From Megaleporinus macrocephalus (Eukaryota; Chordata; Actinopteri; Characiformes; Anostomidae), in the NCBI GenBank assembly GCA_021613375.1, contig CM038711.1, positions 18,043,194-18,107,193 of the forward strand: a DNA stretch of 64,000 bases, in the 5' to 3' direction. Position 1 is the first letter of the stretch. Every line of letters starts with the position of its first letter. Under the pieces are notes generated by a model that searched no databases, was not told where the DNA came from, and saw only the letters and a list, made by a program, of their open reading frames with translations. This document shows, piece after piece, positions 1 to 13,600 of the stretch. Both the position numbers and the translations under genes were made by a program.

Positions 1-1541
1 ACTAGTTAAGGTGTGAATATTAGCTTTTTTCAGCTTTTGTTTTATAATGGACAGATTTCTTTATTTAGTTTTATCACAGTCAAGTTTTTATCCATGTATT
101 AAAGTCTTGCCTCCAAACACTGTTAGTACAGCACAGGAGCTGCTCTGCAACAACTATACCAGCATGATCGTCAGAGTGTATTAAATTATTTGAATGATAG
201 TTTAGAACTCTATAGACAGTGGGAAAGTGGGATTTATCTAGATCTTTATAGAGTTTACGATTCACTAGTGTGGAAAAAATTGGCTTGCATTAAGATCCAT
301 TAGTGTCAACTGCTACACCCTCAGTTACATCACTGTGCCATCCAGATGCACCAGCATTGAGATAGGATGGGACTGTTTCAGCTCATGCATGCGCCCACTT
401 TACATAAAGACTCAGAGACTGCCTCTACCTGTGCAGTTTCTAAAGCTTTGCAAAACAGTCTCTTTTCTTTGGTATTTAGTTTATTAAACTGTAAATACTG
501 TTTGACCAGAGGGTGGGTCTCCCCTTGTGAGTCTGGTTCCTCCCAAGGTTTCTTCCTTCAGTTAAGGGACTTTTTCCTTGCCACTGTTGTCTCTGGCTTG
601 CTCACTGGGGGATATATGTTGTAACTGTCTGTTTTCAAAACTCTGTAAAGCTGCTTTGTGAAAACATCTTGTAAAAAGCGCTATATAAATAAACTTGATT
701 TGACTGACTTGAATTAAAAACATGTTTATTATAGCTAGTGTGAGCTAAAACACAGATTAAAATTGAAGATGGACGCGTATCTGGTCTGTTAGATGGACTT
801 TGGATTTTGAGATTATGTATTCAAGTACTTATTTGTGAATAAGCTTGACAATGCTGTTAAGGTCATCTCTGTAATTTTAAAAAGCGTAAATATTGAGATG
901 CATGTCGTGTGAAAACCGTGGAGTATCATGATGTAATATTTTGTGATATTGATCACCCTGACTTGTCTGGATGCAAGTAATGACAGAACATCCTCTAAGC
1001 AGTCCTAGACTGGTAAACCTAAACGATGTTAAAGGAAAACTTCAGCTCAAAATTGAAACGTTCTTGCTGACGAATGAATACTCGTAGGCGTCAGTTACCT
1101 ATATGTTAACCATATAAGTAGTATTGGAGGAAGTATTTCCAGACATTCAATTCATATGAGCTGGTTGTTGGAGTGTTTGAATTCTCTTGCCCCTGTGACC
1201 CTGTTTGCAAAGACTGAATAGGTCCACCAAAACTGAATGAGCAGTGAGTCACTCTTTTTTTTCAAGACCACTTTTAACAGCATGTCGAAAATAGAGCCTG
1301 CTAATGAAAGTTTAATGTAAACAGAATCATGAATATTTCACCACATGAGCTCATAGCATTAATTAAAGAGCACTTATTGCGTGATAGGTATTCTAACTTT
1401 GTGAGTTTAGCCAGCAGCTTGAGAGTCTGTTCATTAGACCAGGCATTTGTATACCAATCAGTCCTTGCAACAGCTCATAGGGTGGTTTACATTAGCCAGC
1501 AGGGCTGAAATGTAAGGCAAGGACAGGAGATGAGTTCTCAC
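1..1541. other. FKBP8-like intron 6 (partial) with a LINE tail
   Basis: No coding exon of the FKBP8-like gene was found here on the minus strand. The recognisable content is the retrotransposon tail at 485-712. The rest is AT-rich unique sequence with nothing I can name. Confidence 0.6.
485..712 (+). mobile_element. L2-like LINE 3' end
   Basis: CCCAAGGTTTCTTCCTTC, then TTTTTCCTTGCCACTGTTG, then AAAAAGCGCTATATAAATAA and a TTGATTTGA-type tail. This is the well-known 3' end of a fish non-LTR retrotransposon family. A second, more decayed copy of the same family lies at 35878-36075. Confidence 0.75.
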
Positions 1542-1619
1542 CTTGGTAGACGGCTCCAGTTTTAAAGCCTTTTTCAGGGTCTCCATGGCTTCCTCGTAAT
1601 CACCCTTGTCTGATAGAAG
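1542..1619 (-). CDS. fkbp8: FKBP8-like exon 6: third TPR
   Basis: 26 codons between acceptor TTTTTGCAG and donor GTGAGA encode residues 404-429. GDYEEAMETLKKALKLEPS aligns with GEYSEAIPILRAALKLEPS of human FKBP8. The next exon should carry the last helix and the membrane anchor. I see no match to it in bases 1-1541, so it lies outside the window. Confidence 0.95.
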
Positions 1620-4600
1620 CTGCAAAAACAGTATAATCATTTCAGCATTGCTCCTCAACTGCTATCAGTCTACGAATAATAAACTACTCTATTCGTTTTT
1701 AACATCTCAGTGTAAGAATTTAGGCTCAGATTCACAGTATTATATCCTGAACATGCTTGGCACTCAAGAATGATGATGCATCCAACCCTGGGCCTCCTAC
1801 ACACTGCACTGAGTCATCACATTTGATTAACCTTTCAGTTCTTACCCCAGGACGAAAGCAGCCCATGACCTCATCCCCCCACTCCTTGTTCATTTTTCTC
1901 ACATAAGTGACAAATAAAATATGGAAAAAAACATTCAAACGTTTGGAATCATCACTTTTATGTGTAACCAATTTGTTGAAGATGCATGTAAATGATTCGT
2001 TGCTAGTATGCTGTAATTTATATTAGTACTTAATGTAAGTTATAGATAACATTATAATACAATTATCATTCAGTGCCTTCTACTTAAAAAGTGATGCAAA
2101 TATAAATGCAAATCAAAGAAATATAAATATGAATTTATAATCAAGTGATTATAACTAGATGTTTTCATTGTTTTTTTCATTGTGAATAAAGTGTTTTTAG
2201 ACACTAATTTCGTAGGGATTCATATAATATTTTATATAACAAATTAGCAAAAGAGATTTACTCAAATCTGTATGATAGCTGACAGCATGTACTAGATAAG
2301 TACAAAATGCTGGTGGAATGCCCATGCTTTCATGGGTTAAACCAAAATTAACTTAAAAAATACCAAACTACTCTGAGATCCTCAAAAACTGTGGCCTAAA
2401 AAAATCATAGTGCCCCTCACCTTCCCTTTTCGGAAGAGTGCTTTGACATTGTTGGGATCAAGGAACAGTACGTCCTGACTCGTGTGCAGTGCCTCACTGT
2501 ACTGCTCCAGCTTTAGCTGTGCTGCCGCCAGGTTGTTCAGACACTTCACCCGGTAGTCATTGACCTCTTCCTCTTCCTCTGGCACGCAATCTCGGCCGTC
2601 TGCAAACACACACACGGTCACATTGCATCTATTGTTATGCATGACGCCAGCAGTCCCTGCTCCAGGTCCAATCAACACCCCTCCCTGACTGACCATATGC
2701 ACAACAAAATTTGCATTATACCAACCCGCAGTAAAACCATTACAGTACATCTGGAACCTGACACCTTTTTGGGGTCACTTGTGTCTCCTTTGTAACTCTC
2801 ACCTGAGTATGGAGTAAAGCATTGAAAGGAGTCGAGATCAAAGAGAAGCATTTTGTGAGGTCTTCCAGTAAGTCAGAGGTATTCCTAAATTCATTACCCT
2901 GCATCAGTCATGAAGACTGGGCAGGTGATCAATCTCCTCCTCATGAGAAGGCACAAAAATTCATACTGTCATACTGTCTTTACATCACTTAAGGCATCCC
3001 AGGATAATACCGTGTACCATGCAGTGTTAATTTTGACAGCAAATTTTGATTTAGTTTTAGTCGTTGTCTTTTGACTAAAATGTAATTTAATTTTAGTCCT
3101 AATTTAGTCATCTGAATTAGGACTGAATCTGAGTTTTAGTCTAGTTTTAGTCGACTAAATCTACACCAAGAATGATCCACCACCCAAACAATACTAACAA
3201 AGTATGAGATATAAATGTACTGCACACTCGTAATGATGCTTGTGGTGACAGTGCCAAAGATGGGATTTTTTTATGTGTGTGTGTGTGGTCATTTTCATTG
3301 TCTGCTGTGAAACGGCGCCCTGCACTTCACTCTCTCATTACTGTCAAATGTTCCTCTCGAGGTCGAAGCAGCTTCCCTGGCAATTACCATGATTAAGGAG
3401 GTGGAAATAACATGTAGATTTCTTACGTTTGATTAGCCGAAGCTTTAATAAGAGCGTTACTCACATCTTGCAGACGTGACTGAGCACTCAAATGACACCA
3501 TTATTGTTTAGATGTGCTAGCAGACTGCTTGGCTTGGACAGTGGTAGAGTGTGGAATAAATGAGATTGTCTGTGTCTAAAAGGTAGTTTTTTACATCCTG
3601 GTTAAAAGTTTATTTGGAAACAAACAGCATGCTTGGTTTTGTGTGTGTGTGTGAGAGTTCATTATACTTTAGCTCTACTTTCTGTATTGTGCTAAGCAGG
3701 CGAGAAGGGTTTAAAGTTGACCTCATCCAGAGTTTATGAATTAGCACTGTAATACATCTTAACCTGAAAAAAAACCTGATTGCCTTTTTATTGAACTTTG
3801 CAAGCAGGGCCAGAGTGGGCCCCTTTTCCAGCCCGGGAGTCTCATGCCCAAATCCAGCCCACTTTTTCCATGGAGGAGGAATCTGAATAAATGAAACAGC
3901 AGCTAGCTTTTGCAGTAAGCTAACAGAAAAACTTCACTTAAATCACTTAAACATGTTTAATTAAAAAAATAGCTTTTTTCCTACAGAGAGGTGATCTATT
4001 GATTTAGACTAAACTCCTAAGTAGCTTCACTACACGCATGTTTAGTAGCTACCAGCATCAAAAGCCTCCTAAGCAGTGCACTGGTTTCTCAACTTTATTA
4101 ATAACATTGTCTATAGACATGAGAATTGTCTTCTCTGTGTACATTAGGAATAACACAATTTAACATATATCACATCTATTCTCTGTGTTATATTTAACAT
4201 TACCAATAATTATCTTAGTCATTATTTAGAGGTTAAATAACTGTTGGACTATCCTCTACCTGTCCCTTCAGTAAACATGGCCTCTTCTGGATCATCAGTA
4301 GGGTCGACGCTACAAAAACATTCCATTAATGAGTTCAGTAATTAATATACTACACTTTTTATTATAACTACATGCTTATTTTTTTAGATTGAAACTGGAT
4401 ATCTGTGATTAATGGTGTGTATTGGGCTCTACAAAATAAACTATGCTAAGCTGTGATTGAAACTGGAGAACAGCTCTGTTCATTTCGCACATTTGGCAGC
4501 ATCTTCTCCACCACCTTTCTTTTTTAAACCTGTCCTTTTCGGCTCCACCTGGTCTCTTTCTGCTCTCCGTCACCACCGACTGACGCTTCACGCTATTTTC

Positions 4601-7600
4601 CATGACAACACTGGGGGGGCATCTTTGTTTACTTTGTGTTAGAACTTTTGATGCTAGTTACAAGCAAAACGACAATAAACATATAAAATGACTAGCATAA
4701 TACGTTCAGTTAGAGGGAGTCACAATAATTGGACGGAGAGGAAAACTTGGCTTGAACAACAGTGTTACGAACACATAAAGACTCAGTGTTGTAAAGCCGC
4801 CTTCCAAAGAAGAGGACCTGCGTCTATGGCTGAAGGCGCTAAATTTAAAACATTCACCCCAAACCTCCGTATTTCTGCTCTTACCATTCTGTGGAGGAGA
4901 ACCAGCACCAGAGCATCCTTATCCAGAGAAATGGCTCGATTATGAAGCTCCGAGGAAGCCGACGCGTCAGGTGCTTGCGAGTTAAGTAACTGTTTCATGA
5001 TCAGTGTCCACCGCGCTAGGCTATCTGGGCTGTGGCTAACACCTACGCAGAGTGGCTCGGGTAGCTAGCTTGACTTGGGTTTAACCAGCTTTCATAAATT
5101 TACCGTCTTTATGTAGGAGTACACGGCCGACCTTCCCTCTATGCAGGTACTGATACGCTTCACTACGGAACCGTCTACACCTTCCGAGAGTACAAAATAA
5201 TTAAAAGCGTCTCCGTAGGTAACCTAAGGCCACCTTTTCATATCATCCACCCACTGTGTTATTAACCTCGGATGAGACATTGTTGTCCCATTTGAAATTT
5301 TTATTGTCTCTCTGCTCTTCTCCTATGTAACTGTATTCATTTTGGTTAGCTGAGCGGAAGTTCTAACACAAAGGCGGAAGAAACACACGCTTGAAGGTGG
5401 GGGTGGCGAAATACGGTGAATATTTAATTTTATATTTAACTCATGGGCGCAACCAACTTAAACATTTAGGAGGGGAGAATTCCCTCATATGGTAGAACCC
5501 ACCTAATCTACTGCGATGTAGGAGCGGTGCTGTCAGATGAATAGAAAATGAATGCATAGTTGAATGGAGAATGAATGCAAGATAAAGTTTAGATAAGTGA
5601 CAGATAAGTGTCAAAATTATTTTTCCCTTCCAACCAGCCCAAACTCGAGGTTGACATGAGCCGGCCTATCGGGAAGCCTCCCGAATCTCCCGATTAGCCA
5701 CTCCGGGCCTGTTTGCAAGTAACTGCAAGTAAAAACTACACTGCAGTACTTTTAGGCTAAACTATATATTATAATCACAGTGCATGCGTGATTTGACGTG
5801 CTATTGTAACGTAATTTTGTGGCAGCAGTGTCTAACAGTGGAAAGCTGAGAAATGATCTTAGCGATGAAGACTTCTGCAGGTTAGTTCATTCACACAACA
5901 TTAATAATTTAGAACAATGGCTCTTTAACATTATTAAAAGATTTGATTCACTTAAGCCTTGTTGACAAAAGTCGTATTTGTTTCTTCGTATCTGTACCTC
6001 TGACTGTTAAGATTTCCAGTTAGAAGTGAACAAATCTGATTTGTATGGTCACATTTAGTCCCCTTTGCTCGCATTGGTTGCTTTAGGAGTGACGCAAGTA
6101 CGCATATGCTAATCAGGTGGGGTAATAACGTAACCTAACACTGATAACTAACTGATAAATGATAACTAATTAATATAATGATGTGTGTGACTGAACTAAT
6201 ACGGGATATGTGTTACCTAAAAACTTGCTTTCTATGTTTACACAGTAATATGTGTTTATACACCACTGACATTCTTGTCGCACATTCCTATGTCATAAAA
6301 TGTAAATCCAACCTGACGGATCATTGTCAGAATTGGAGACTGACAATGTGAATGTAACTAGTGGTTCAGAAATGATTTGAATTAGATTTGTGTCCACAAA
6401 TCTTTAAGAACACCAAATATGTATGACTTTATGGCAAAAAATCGTTCTGGTAATGTAATTGTAGCCTGTGTAGCCTTAATAAGTGAATGGTAAGGACTAC
6501 TGCTGCAGTTTATCTGTTCCAAATTGCCACTCCTAGGTTACCGTGTGTGCGTGTGGTCAGCACGTCCAGGGCCATGCAGTAGGCCTGCGCTGCCATGCTG
6601 TACTCCTCTCTCTGAAAGTAGAAGTTCCCTCGCTCTCGTTTCTGGTTGCCAATGCGGATCCGGTCAGAAATGGGCAGGGACAGGGGGTCTGCTTTTTCTC
6701 TGATTTCTGTGAGCTGCAGCTGGTAGAGGATAGGGGTCCAAGCTGGTATATCAGGCTCTCTGCAGACAACACACACACACACATATACATATTAGCCTGG
6801 AGACTGGAGATATTCACATGGCCTCAATCTACAGCTATCTTTCCTCTGCATCTCCTCGTTACAGTCTCTGTTGGCTGTTTGTGGGAAATGTTGTCAGATG
6901 TAGTCTCTGCAACGCTAGCTGCTTTGCCAGCCCTGGAGACTCAGTAAATATATCTGTGCCGCTTCAAACAACACAGGCTTTATTTGTTATTCGCTAATGT
7001 AAACCCTCTTTTAAGCTCATGGTGTGTTTATTCTGTACTGTAGATACTTTAGCTTTCAGAGCTGCAGTGGAGGCTATTATAGTTAGTGGTGTATGTGTCT
7101 TTACTTTTTGGCCTTTAAACAAAATTAGGAGTCTCCTTCTTTACAGTCATGTGTGCTTGTGTATGGCTGTGTAATACTTCTTTTTAGAGGAAATCTATTA
7201 GCTATATACACCGATCAGCCATATCATTAAATCTCTTATTATCTACATTCATTTTCCATTTTATTAGCTCCACTTACAATACAGGTGCACTTTATAGTTC
7301 TATGTCTACAGACTGTAGTCCATCTGTTTCTCTGTATACTTTTTAGCTCCCTTTCAACCTGTTCTTCAATGATTATGACCCCCAAAGGACCGCCACAGAG
7401 CAGATATTATTTAGGTGGTGGGTCATTCTCAGCACTGCAGTGACACTGATGTGGTGATGTGTTAGTGTGTATTGTGCTGGTATGAGTAGATCAGACACAA
7501 CAGTGCTGCTGGAGTTTTTAAACACTGTGTCCACTCACTGTCCACTCTAATAGACACGCCTACTTTACTGGTCCACCATGTAGATGTAAAGTCGATAGCT

Positions 7601-10600
7601 CATCTGTTTGTGCACAGTTTGTGTTGGTCATTCTTTAGTCCTTTATTAGTGGTCACAGGATGCTACCCACATGATATTGTTGGCTGAATGTTACTAGTTA
7701 GTGGACTATTCTCATTCTAGCAGTGACACTGAGCAGCACTGCTGTGTCTGATCCGCTCATACCTGCGCAACACACACTAACACACCTCCAGCATGTCAGT
7801 TTAATTCAGTGCTGGGAATTATCTGCCTTACTAATAACACCTGCTCTGTGGTGGTTCTGTGGGGGTCCTGACCATTAAAAACAGGGTAAAAGGGACAAAC
7901 AATGTATGCAGTGAATCAGATGAACTAAAGTCTGTAATTAGTAAACAACAAGCTGTTCCTATACAAGCTGTAAACTGAGCTGAACAAATGGACAATGTGT
8001 GTAGATATAAACAGGTGGCTTTAATGTTATGCTTTGTTGATGTAATAACACATAATGTACAAGAAACAACCCTAATTATGGCATCTTTACAGTGCACGAT
8101 TTCTGTTAATTGCCAAGTTTAATATATTGTTTAACAGCTCACAAAATTAAAATATGCCATAACCTACACCAGACACATTTCTGTATGTATGTATTATGAT
8201 TGTATGTAGTATGTAAGTGTGTATGGACTTTAAATGTAGTTTCCTTAAGACACAGTGTTATATTTAACAAAGATCAGCAGAAGACAACAGTGCAGACAGA
8301 TAATATATGCTGACATATTACACACTATATACAAACTCGTCTGTACAGTATAGAATATCTGTACAACCATTAAGCACAGGACCAAAGAGAAAACCCACCA
8401 GCACTGTGATCAGTGACATGGCAATTAGGGCTGTGTATTGGTAAGAACCTGGCGATACAATATAATATTGCGATATATTGCGATATTGCTATACTACTAT
8501 TAAAACACACCACTATATGAACAGGTTTGCCAATGCTTACAATAGCATTGCGCTCTTGTGCTGCTTGGTAATGTTGGAGTGAAGCTGAAAATGGGTTAAA
8601 ACACTTTTTAAACACAACACACTGCTTATCAGAGCTTGTCAGTACTTGAACACACAAACACTAGTTTGTACTATATATATATTTTTTTCTCAGAATTCAG
8701 TTTGCTTGCTTGTTTAGCTGTAAAGTTAGACAGAACGGTCCGGTCAGTGAAAGTGCTGCCATTTCCAAATCCTCACGAAGCACAAAATCTGGATAAGAAA
8801 AAAATACTTAAGTACAATAAAGCACACCTAATCCACCGTTTTCCATCACTGCTGGTGATAGAGTGACTGAACTCCTACTATGAACTCTGGCTGACAGCCT
8901 GTTGCTTGTTAGGAGGGAGTGAGCTTGCGTGCACTGCGTGTGTGCGCGTGTGTTGTCCTCACTTCGCCCAGCTCTGAACTTTGTTGTTGGCACAGGCTTC
9001 ATAAGAACACCATCTGCTCTGGCAGTAAGTGTGTTGGTACAGAAAGGAGCCTCCCAGTGAACTGAGGCATATTGATGATGTTAATTTGTCTTCAGGAGCA
9101 TCAGAACACTTTTTAGCCACAGTTTGGTTTTTGGATAAAGAATTCCTTTAAAGAAAACTCCAAACTTTTTCAGCCTAACCTCTGTCTGATGCATCTTTAG
9201 CTTATGGTCAGCCGAATCAAATGCCTTTGGCTTTTATTACAAGTGTGCTATAAGTCAGCAGGTTTTTCTCTTCTGTTCTAAGAGAAGTGCTGTGCACAGA
9301 ACTCAGAGACTTCTTTTTTCTTTGTCAGTTAGACCAGCCAGTAAATACAAATTATTCATTTTTTCTGGAGGTATTTCTGGGAAGATAAGATACATAATCT
9401 ACTTGCATAAGGAAGGTAAATATGCCTCTGGCGAATCCTTCCACTGTGTGAGGGGATCTCATCGCTGTCTGTCTGAAAGTATGTATCTGTCATGAAGCTG
9501 TGAGAAAAGGAAATAGCTGGAAAAAAGAACAAAAACTGCAGATGTTTTCAGCATAAAGGACTGGTCAGTCTAGAGCCCAGACGGGACTATATGTGTTTGA
9601 GATTACATTGACATGTTTTCTTTAAAAAAAAAAAAAACAACTAAAGGCAAGTCTCCCAAAAAGAATGATAGCTATAATAGAGACAAATGGCGGATGCACT
9701 TATTACTGGACGTTGAAAATTTTATTTAGCTGTTGACACTGCTGTTAAACACACGGTTCACACAGAATAATTAATAAGTTGCACATAATGACCAGTTTAA
9801 ATAAATGATTGGTGTTTCCTGACTATGCATAATAATGTACATGACAAAACATTGAAATTTTTCTGTGATGATCAGGTGTATGATACAGATGTGACAGATA
9901 GAGATCAGAGTGAATTTGTAGTGTTCCTTGATATGTTAGAGTAATTAGAATGTCTTTGCCTGGTTCTCTGGAGGAAAACCTTTAGAATAAGGCAGTGTAT
10001 TTGAGGTGAACATGTTCTAAAATGATAAGCCCAACTCTTCTTCCACAGCAGGGTAGCTAATACAAACACGCATGCAAATTCTCTAAGCTCTTTGAGGCAA
10101 AGACTGTTTTGTGAAATGCTTGAAAAGCCATTTATCCTTTTTTCCCTCCCTGCTGTCCAAGAGGTAAGAATGCTCCAGCAGTGCCACTGACAGGCAGGCA
10201 TGCTATGAATAGCAGTGCAATATTATGACTTTAATTCTCTCTATTGCAAGCACTGAGGATTGACTTTGATTGACTGTTCAATACATCATTTCTACAGGCC
10301 TGTCTTACACCTCTCAGAGCTTCGATACATCTGCCAATACTGCTGGGGCACGGCAATGATGACAAAACGGCTCCCTGCCCACTGTTTTGTGACTGATGAT
10401 CTGCGCAGCTCATTTCCAGAGCACTTACAGGCGTCGACGAGGCTGCACAGCAGCCATTGATCTAGTTCCCTGCTTAAAACTGCTGGAATGGTGCTCGAGT
10501 TAGACTGGACAGACTTGGACTGGCATTGTCGTAAGCTTTGTGCAAATAAAGTGCTTTTGTAAAAGGCTAGTCGCCGGGGCGATTTTGAAGCAGGCCGTGG

Positions 10601-13600
10601 GAACACAGCAGGCCAGACTCCTTTAAGAAGGCTCTATTGGTTCAGGCATATGTACCAGCTTTTTTTAAAACTGGACCCTATAACTGGCATTGCTAACTTG
10701 TATGATCTCCCTTCAGTTGTAGAGGTTGAAATAAAGAACAAAATAAAGCAGCTTTGTGGAATTTAAGTGGATTCAACAAGACATGTAATTCAAAAATAAA
10801 TCAGTTCTTGAAATGTAAACAGAGTCATTCAGAGATTTGATGTGAAGTCATTAATTGTAGAGAAACTAGATTTCTTTACAGCAGTGATGATATCCATTTT
10901 ATTTACTGTCCAAAAGCACCAGTGAACCTACATGTGTCTTCTGAGTTTTAAATGTAATGTTGTTGATGGAAAAAATGAGGTCTGCCTGAAAAACTACGTC
11001 TACAATGGTCTAAAATACGTTTACAACAATGTGTCAGACATCAGGCAGAGTATGTCTAATCAATTTGATGATTAGATATAAATAATTGAGGAAGCTTATT
11101 AAGGTGGATTTCTGGTTCCTATCACCACCACTGCGAACAATTCACAAGTTCTCCTTTAAAAATATCAAATTTGTACTAGAGATGCACTTCATCATGATTC
11201 TTATGGCCATTTCTGATTTCTACAGCATAATTGGCCAATTAGCCACTAACACTAAACACCCCTGTACAATGCTCACAGACCCTTCTTTTGAAGATCCTTC
11301 CCACAGGTACTGACAGATGCAACACCAGGACCACTTCCCTGTTACTTTAATCTCTAGCATTCTACATTAGAGCAAACATGTGACAAAAAGAGTTAATAGT
11401 ACAACTGTAATAGCACAACAGTGCCATGCAACATTCCATTCTGACGTAGATAGATACATTGTTACATTGCACTTTTATGAGGAACTCAGTATTGAGTTTT
11501 GACCTAATACTCCTGCTCAAGCTGTTAGGCTCCTTTTGCTTTGACTTGAATCACTTAAGCAATAATTCTTGAGAATGGGTTTAGACTACACTACCCACAT
11601 TTGCATGTTGTCTTATAAGCCCAGTTTGGAGGCATATATGAGTAAAATCATTGCGGTATGCTGATACAAGATTACAAGATGCGAGTCTGCTCTGTAGTTT
11701 CTGCTGTGGAGGCCAAGCACACTTGTTTGTACAGCTGCACCCATCTGAGTGCAGCCCATGGTTCTGCTGCTGTAAATCGGAGACTTAATATCAAAGTCAG
11801 CTGGGGAGCCGAGGTCTGAGGGCTATCCCAAGCCGTTCTAAATGAAACTGGATACAGTACAGCTGTGCTTTAGCAGTGGCTACATCGGGATATCTGAAAG
11901 GACAGTTTATTGGTTCATGATCTGCTGACCTCCATGAACCCGTGGGGCATAATAGAATCGTTATCGGTAATGTGTCCCTCTGACAGCAGCTGTGCGTGTG
12001 TCTGAGTGTGTGTTGTTGCCAGGACACCTTTCAGGCCTCACTTAACTTGATCAAGTTAGAGGGAGAGAGAGAGAGAGAGAGAGAGAAACGGATAAATATC
12101 AGATGAATTTGACATGATCCTGGCTAGCTTCTCTGAACCTTCCATCTGTTTTGGTGAATTCTGGCCATTCCAGCATCTGGACAGCTGTGGATGCATACAT
12201 TTAGAAAAGGAGGCATATGTCTGAACATATTACATGATTTGTGACTTACTAACTATTACACAACAGTTCAGACACAATCTGATTGGTTGCTAAGTGTTAT
12301 GCACATAACAGCATTATTACTTTTTATATCAGTCTATACAAAACTCTATTTTATAATTGGTTCATTGTATGAATAACACGTTAGATTATTTCTGTCATAT
12401 TTTACTAGCAGCTTATTTGGTCAGATTTGGTAAAATTCATTTGACAGCACGCCTGCATCAAATTCTGAACCTGACATTGGCCCTAAGCCCCTAGGTCAGC
12501 AGCTGTGACGGTGGAACATAAACCTGCAATTAACCAGGATACACAAACAGAATACTATGAAGCAAACAAGATGGGCTGTAAAATGCTTTACAGATTAACT
12601 GGAACAACAAAGTTCAGGTTCTTCTGAACCTGGAACAATAGCTTGTAGCTTGTAACACCAAGGGCACATTTTTGGCAGTATAAATTGCCAATATTAAAGC
12701 ACATTAAAGCTGCAATGTGTAAAATGTAAATTAGATGTTTTGGCTTGAGGTAAATAAATGTAAATAAAAGAAAGCAGAAAATATTTTTTATGGCAGATTA
12801 TGGATCTTATTTAAACTAAAACTAACTTTGACTTGGTGCTCTAACATAGGAATCATTGTTTGTTTATTTGTTACCTATGCGGACAATCTGGCCACTTCCA
12901 TATATACATAAAATGAAAAAGACAAAGCATTTAAATAAAAATTGTTATTTATTTATATGAAAATTAACTATCGGCTAAAGTACTAACATCCAGTTTATTT
13001 CAAAGGGCAAAAGTTGGGAACACTGCAGTCAGAGGCACGAATGTTCTGTCCCTACTCCGTTAAACACAATGGAATATCAGGTTTGGTGTCATCTATTAAC
13101 ATGTAAACATGGCATTAGCATTCTCCGCCAAGCATGTTGAGTTGTCCAATGATGTCAGCAACTGTTTAAAGATAAGTGGCAATGCTTGGAGGAAGCTGTC
13201 ATTACTTAGACATTTAGTAAATAATAAGGTTTTACTCATAAAAATACAACTAAAGTCACTAAAACTAACTAAAATCACTATTAAATCAAACTCAAAAGAC
13301 AGAATAAAATAACTCCAAAAAAGTTTTAAAAGATTTTAGAAGAAAAAGGTCTTTTATTTCCATTTCAGGTGGAGAATGTCTTCCAGAAAACACTCACAAA
13401 TGGACAAAGGATGCGTACATTTTTCATACACTCTTGGGAGGTGCAATTTGCTTAGCCCCTCCACTTTATACACCTAACACGTTGAGAAGACACCATTAAA
13501 TTCAAATGTTCTTAGATTTCTTTTAATAATCATGATTTTTGTATACTATTTGCATCTTTATGCACCTCTGGAGAATGATATAATATCGCCCCTCTTTTCT

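Larger units (their letters stand above)
3805..5711 (-). mobile_element. hAT-superfamily DNA transposon with 8-bp target duplication
   Basis: Terminal inverted repeats are CAGGGCCAGAGTGG (left) and CAGGCCCGGAGTGG (right, read inwards), 12 of 14 identical. Both ends are flanked by a perfect TTTGCAAG (3797-3804 and 5712-5719). An 8-bp duplication with CAGG ends is diagnostic of hAT. The interior contains a frameshifted transposase start (4561-4603 onward), a 50-bp exon-like block (4260-4309) and a 740-bp block bounded by its own inverted repeats (4632-5373). The element sits in FKBP8-like intron 4. At 1.9 kb with a broken frame it is non-autonomous. Confidence 0.88.
2600..6541. other. FKBP8-like intron 4, carrying a hAT insertion
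   Basis: A 3.9-kb intron. About half of it is the hAT element at 3805-5711. A TTTTAGTC-rich repeat lies at 3020-3160. The remainder (2600-3019, 3161-3796 and 5720-6541) is AT-rich with no recognised feature. Confidence 0.7.

Noticed and set aside
4260..4309. 50-bp block considered as a missing exon of the FKBP8-like gene
   Set aside because: It resembles the acidic spacer of FKBP8, but lies inside the hAT element, has the wrong phase after exon 4, and exons 4 and 5 join in frame without it.
10292..10606. 104-codon minus-strand frame in a GC-richer block
   Set aside because: No recognisable protein; both strands are open there, which suggests composition rather than coding.
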